57,698 nt of DNA from positions 1 through 57,698 of the IMG/VR virus record IMGVR_UViG_3300018063_000014. The stretch is one strand, 5' to 3'. Under the pieces are notes generated by a model, which saw only the letters and a program-made list of their open reading frames with translations, searched no databases and had not been told where the DNA came from. Source of the DNA: a virus. The translations under genes were made by a program, and so were the position numbers. Shown here piece by piece: positions 55,611 through 57,698 of this stretch (its first letter is position 1; every line of letters begins with the position of its first letter).

Positions 55611-56456
55611 CTAGGTCGATACATGATAGTCGAGTCGCTTACGCCCGTGTTTTTCCGCAACGCTAATTCTGCCGACCACAACGCCAATCACCGCTGGCGA
55701 ATAAAGCGCCCGCTCCGCATAGCCGCCATGAGGTTCGCCTATCGTATAGGCGCGCTGAAAACACCCAACGCCGCTAAAATACTGCTTGAGATAGGTAACG
55801 TCGACTCCGGTTTCATCCCTGATCATCGGCTCCTTGACCAAGACCATCTTTTCATTATCGTGACCGGACACGTACCAATTCGCCATCAAGTATGTCTCCC
55901 GCATCCTGAGACGGCGGTTGACCTTCCCGCCAGTCAAGTAACCACCACCGAATCCGTGGTTGGCAAAAATCTCAAAGGGTAGGCCGTTAATGAGCAACCT
56001 ATAATTAAGTACATCGCCGAAGTATTGGCACCCGAGCTTTTCGGTCATGTACTGATCCGTGCTAATCGCGAACTTCGCGCCCTTCGGAACGAATGGGTCT
56101 TTGTAGTGATGCCCACGGAGAAGCCCGGCGATGTTCTTTCTGATCGGCCAGACCATCTCGCAAAATTGATCACACTGTGCCTGTACGTCAGCGTCCATTT
56201 TCTTCACGGTGGTCTCGTGCATCCCGTAGCCGCCCTCCGCAGCAACGAGAGCGGCCCTCTCCGATGGAGAAAACGTTTCGAAATAATCGCCCGTGCCAAA
56301 CACCCGGACCATGTCCCCCTGCTTCTGAAGATCCACGCACCACTGAATAAATTCCTTAAACCTGTCCAACTCTTCGTCACCCTGAATGTCGCCTATCGGA
56401 ACCACATACAAATTTTGCTTCGGCTTCAGCTTGATCGATTCGTTGTAAATGATCAT
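55611..56456 (-). CDS. Metallophosphoesterase
   Basis: 281 aa, ATG start. Calcineurin-like motifs in order: GDIQGD (D23, with Gln25 in place of the usual His), GTGDYF (D57), RGHHYK (H116, H117), FANHGFGGG (H167), VSGHDNEK (H199). It hydrolyses phosphoester bonds; phage members of this family may act on nucleotides or DNA. The gene sits in the lysis region, so its substrate is unclear. Confidence 0.85.
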   Translation of the reverse strand: MIIYNESIKLKPKQNLYVVPIGDIQGDEELDRFKEFIQWCVDLQKQGDMVRVFGTGDYFETFSPSERAALVAAEGGYGMHETTVKKMDADVQAQCDQFCEMVWPIRKNIAGLLRGHHYKDPFVPKGAKFAISTDQYMTEKLGCQYFGDVLNYRLLINGLPFEIFANHGFGGGYLTGGKVNRRLRMRETYLMANWYVSGHDNEKMVLVKEPMIRDETGVDVTYLKQYFSGVGCFQRAYTIGEPHGGYAERALYSPAVIGVVVGRISVAEKHGRKRLDYHVST

Positions 56457-56462
56457 ATAGCG

Positions 56463-56496
56463 TCAAACTGAAACCGTAAAACAGCCGGACAAAAAA
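56463..56496. repeat. Dispersed CGTAAAAC-type motif, copy 8
   Basis: CCGTAAAACAGCCGGACAAA (from 56474) is in the gap upstream of the phosphoesterase start. The 21 bases from 56476 agree with copy 1 (5527-5547) at 18 positions. Confidence 0.5.
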
Positions 56497-56571
56497 AGAC
56501 ACTCCGTCGGGCTATCGCTTACGGCTGTGCGCACATCCTCCATTCGTTTGTGAGCCGATTTGAGAACGCGG

Positions 56572-56961
56572 TTAAAAGGACGACTCTTTGGTCTGCCCCT
56601 CGACGGTCTTGCGTAGCACCGCCATAATCCGGTCAAGCTCGCTATTCGCTTCCTTGATGTACCGATCGTAGGCTTCGAAGTCGCCCACTAGAAGCGCGGG
56701 GCCGAGGGCGGCTTGATATGAGTAGAGCAGGTCGTCGGAATCGCGGAGTTCCGCCATATTGGCGGGATTAATGGCGACTTCGGCATCGGCAAGCCACCCG
56801 AACACCTTCTTGAATTTTTGATCACGGTCCCAAAGCTCGCGCCATGGCTCAAGTCGGGAAACCATGTCGGCACGGGTCGGAGTCTTGACAGCCGTCGTGG
56901 CACAACCTAGAGAGGAAAGAAACAACGCGAGAATGGTAGCTCTAAGTATGTCTGTCATCAT
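56572..56961 (-). CDS. Lipoprotein of the lysis region
   Basis: 129 aa, ATG coupled to the previous gene (ATGATGA). N-terminal signal with a lipobox LSSLGC (Cys20). Mature part is helical and charged. A lipoprotein beside lysozyme and membrane genes may be an outer-membrane spanin subunit or another envelope protein; classic Rz1 sequence features are missing. Confidence 0.6.
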   Translation of the reverse strand: MMTDILRATILALFLSSLGCATTAVKTPTRADMVSRLEPWRELWDRDQKFKKVFGWLADAEVAINPANMAELRDSDDLLYSYQAALGPALLVGDFEAYDRYIKEANSELDRIMAVLRKTVEGQTKESSF

Positions 56962-57284
56962 CGCCTTGCTCGCTTCGCCAACTCAATCATCACGTCCATA
57001 ATGACCTCACCGCAGGCCGCTACGATTTCCTTGCGTCTCTCTGGTCCATAGAGCCTGATGATCCGAGCCACTTCAACAATCGACGCCACGCCCTTTACGT
57101 CCTCGTCGAGAATACCGGCCGCGTTTATCTCAGCTTCGATGTATATCCAGCACCGCTCTCCCGCTGGGTCTTTGTACTTCCGCGCGATGGCTTCCGCTTG
57201 ACGCAAATCAAGCAGGGCTTTTTCTTGAAAAAGGGCGCAGCCGCCGACGAGCAGGCACAGCGCGAGAACGATTAAATTTCTCAT
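56958..57284 (-). CDS. Lipoprotein of the lysis region
   Basis: 108 aa from the ATG at 57284 (GAAGGA upstream). Lipobox LLVGGC (Cys16). The rest is a helical, charged domain (LFQEKALLDLRQAEAIARKY). Coupled to the other lipoprotein. Together they could bridge or destabilise the envelope during lysis; inference only. Confidence 0.6.
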   Translation of the reverse strand: MRNLIVLALCLLVGGCALFQEKALLDLRQAEAIARKYKDPAGERCWIYIEAEINAAGILDEDVKGVASIVEVARIIRLYGPERRKEIVAACGEVIMDVMIELAKRARR

Positions 57285-57321
57285 TGGCATTCCTTCAATT
57301 CACCCAATTTCGGCAATTAAC

Positions 57322-57447
57322 CTAATTCCCCCAACACGCCGCACGCGACCACAGAGTAAAGTTCTGCACACAGTATGCGACGGCGGAGAGGTAAATCACC
57401 GCGACTAGGGTCACACCGATACTGAGCCATGTAAAGAACCGCGTCAT
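57322..57447 (-). CDS. Short membrane protein
   Basis: 41 aa, ATG with AAAAAGGGGAAGTCG upstream. One membrane span (LSIGVTLVAVIYLSAVAYCV) with Arg at the start. Lies between a holin-like gene and the lipoproteins, so a lysis-related membrane protein is plausible. Confidence 0.5.
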   Translation of the reverse strand: MTRFFTWLSIGVTLVAVIYLSAVAYCVQNFTLWSRAACWGN

Positions 57448-57495
57448 CGACTTCCCCTTTTTGGCCCTCAGTGTAAGGCGTCAAGTTTATTGACG

Positions 57496-57698
57496 CTAGG
57501 GGGCGGTGCCTAGCGACGGTTTCGGTTCGACCACATTGGGCACCGCCACGATGACCATGCAGGTAATCACGATGGCCAGTATGCCCTGGATTGCGGTCTG
57601 CACATCAGCGGGTAAGGTAAGCCCGATAAGACCGGCGTTGTAGACGATCAGAATCTTGAAGTAGCCTGCAAGTTCCGTGGCGAAGGGAACGCTGCCTG
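57496..57698 (-). CDS. Holin-like membrane protein, N-terminus beyond the window
   Basis: 66 codons to the stop at 57496, open at the right edge. FATELAGYFKILIVYNAG and LPADVQTAIQGILAIVITCM followed by VIVAVPN form one or two membrane spans, ending VVEPKPSLGTAP. The VP-N ending after a hydrophobic stretch resembles small phage holin-type proteins. Position next to lysis genes supports this. Joining to the left edge gives no start for this frame. Confidence 0.6.
   Translation of the reverse strand, partial: GSVPFATELAGYFKILIVYNAGLIGLTLPADVQTAIQGILAIVITCMVIVAVPNVVEPKPSLGTAP

Noticed and set aside
1-57698. Complete circular phage genome
   Set aside because: Joining the ends extends the left partial gene for a few codons to a stop, but leaves the right-edge holin-like gene without a start (an in-frame TAA lies just before). 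So the window is a fragment.

Overview
The window is a fragment of a tailed, temperate bacteriophage genome (or prophage) with T7-like podovirus virion architecture. Evidence: a terminase large subunit, a T7 gp8-type portal, scaffold, capsid, gp11- and gp12-like tail tubular proteins, gp13/gp14-like internal proteins, a fibre with a T7 gp17-like N-terminus, and a tyrosine integrase with an excisionase-like protein. No T7-type RNA polymerase gene is visible, so the phage probably relies on host RNA polymerase. Sec signal peptides, lipoproteins and a T4-type lysozyme suggest a Gram-negative host; the species cannot be told. Both edges cut genes: the left one loses its C-terminus and the right one its N-terminus. 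Joining the two ends does not restore a start for the right-edge gene, so this does not look like a closed circle opened at position 1.

Layout. 1-13.4 kb (minus): fibre, tail-tip and secreted proteins plus large internal (ejection) proteins. 13.4-30.2 kb (minus): tail tubes, capsid, scaffold, portal, terminase (interrupted by an intein) and many small coupled genes. 30.2-31.3 kb: a control region with palindromic operators and a lambda-O-like initiator gene that carries iterons. 31.3-33.1 kb (plus): a short early operon with a Cro-like regulator. 33.0-40.8 kb (minus): small proteins, HNH nucleases, integrase, excisionase-like gene, DnaB helicase and a second initiator-like gene with its own tandem repeats. 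40.9-52.1 kb (minus): a C5 methyltransferase overprinted by two genes in another frame, several HNH genes, a PD-(D/E)XK nuclease, RecT, a pentapeptide-repeat protein and many small zinc-ribbon or membrane proteins. 52.2-53.0 kb (plus): two helix-turn-helix regulators and a membrane peptide. 53.0-53.3 kb (minus): four tRNA genes. 53.4-57.7 kb (minus): a secreted fibronectin-like protein, lysozyme, metallophosphoesterase, lipoproteins and small membrane proteins (lysis region).

Most minus-strand genes are translationally coupled (ATGA, GTGA, TTGA or TAATG junctions). I used these junctions and Shine-Dalgarno sites to choose starts and to recognise several very short genes. The observations most worth following are: Sec signal peptides on a whole set of fibre or tail-region proteins; a methyltransferase gene that also encodes an HNH nuclease and another conserved-looking protein; iterons inside two initiator genes; a tRNA array with non-canonical loops; and two structured untranslated elements, before the capsid block and before recT.
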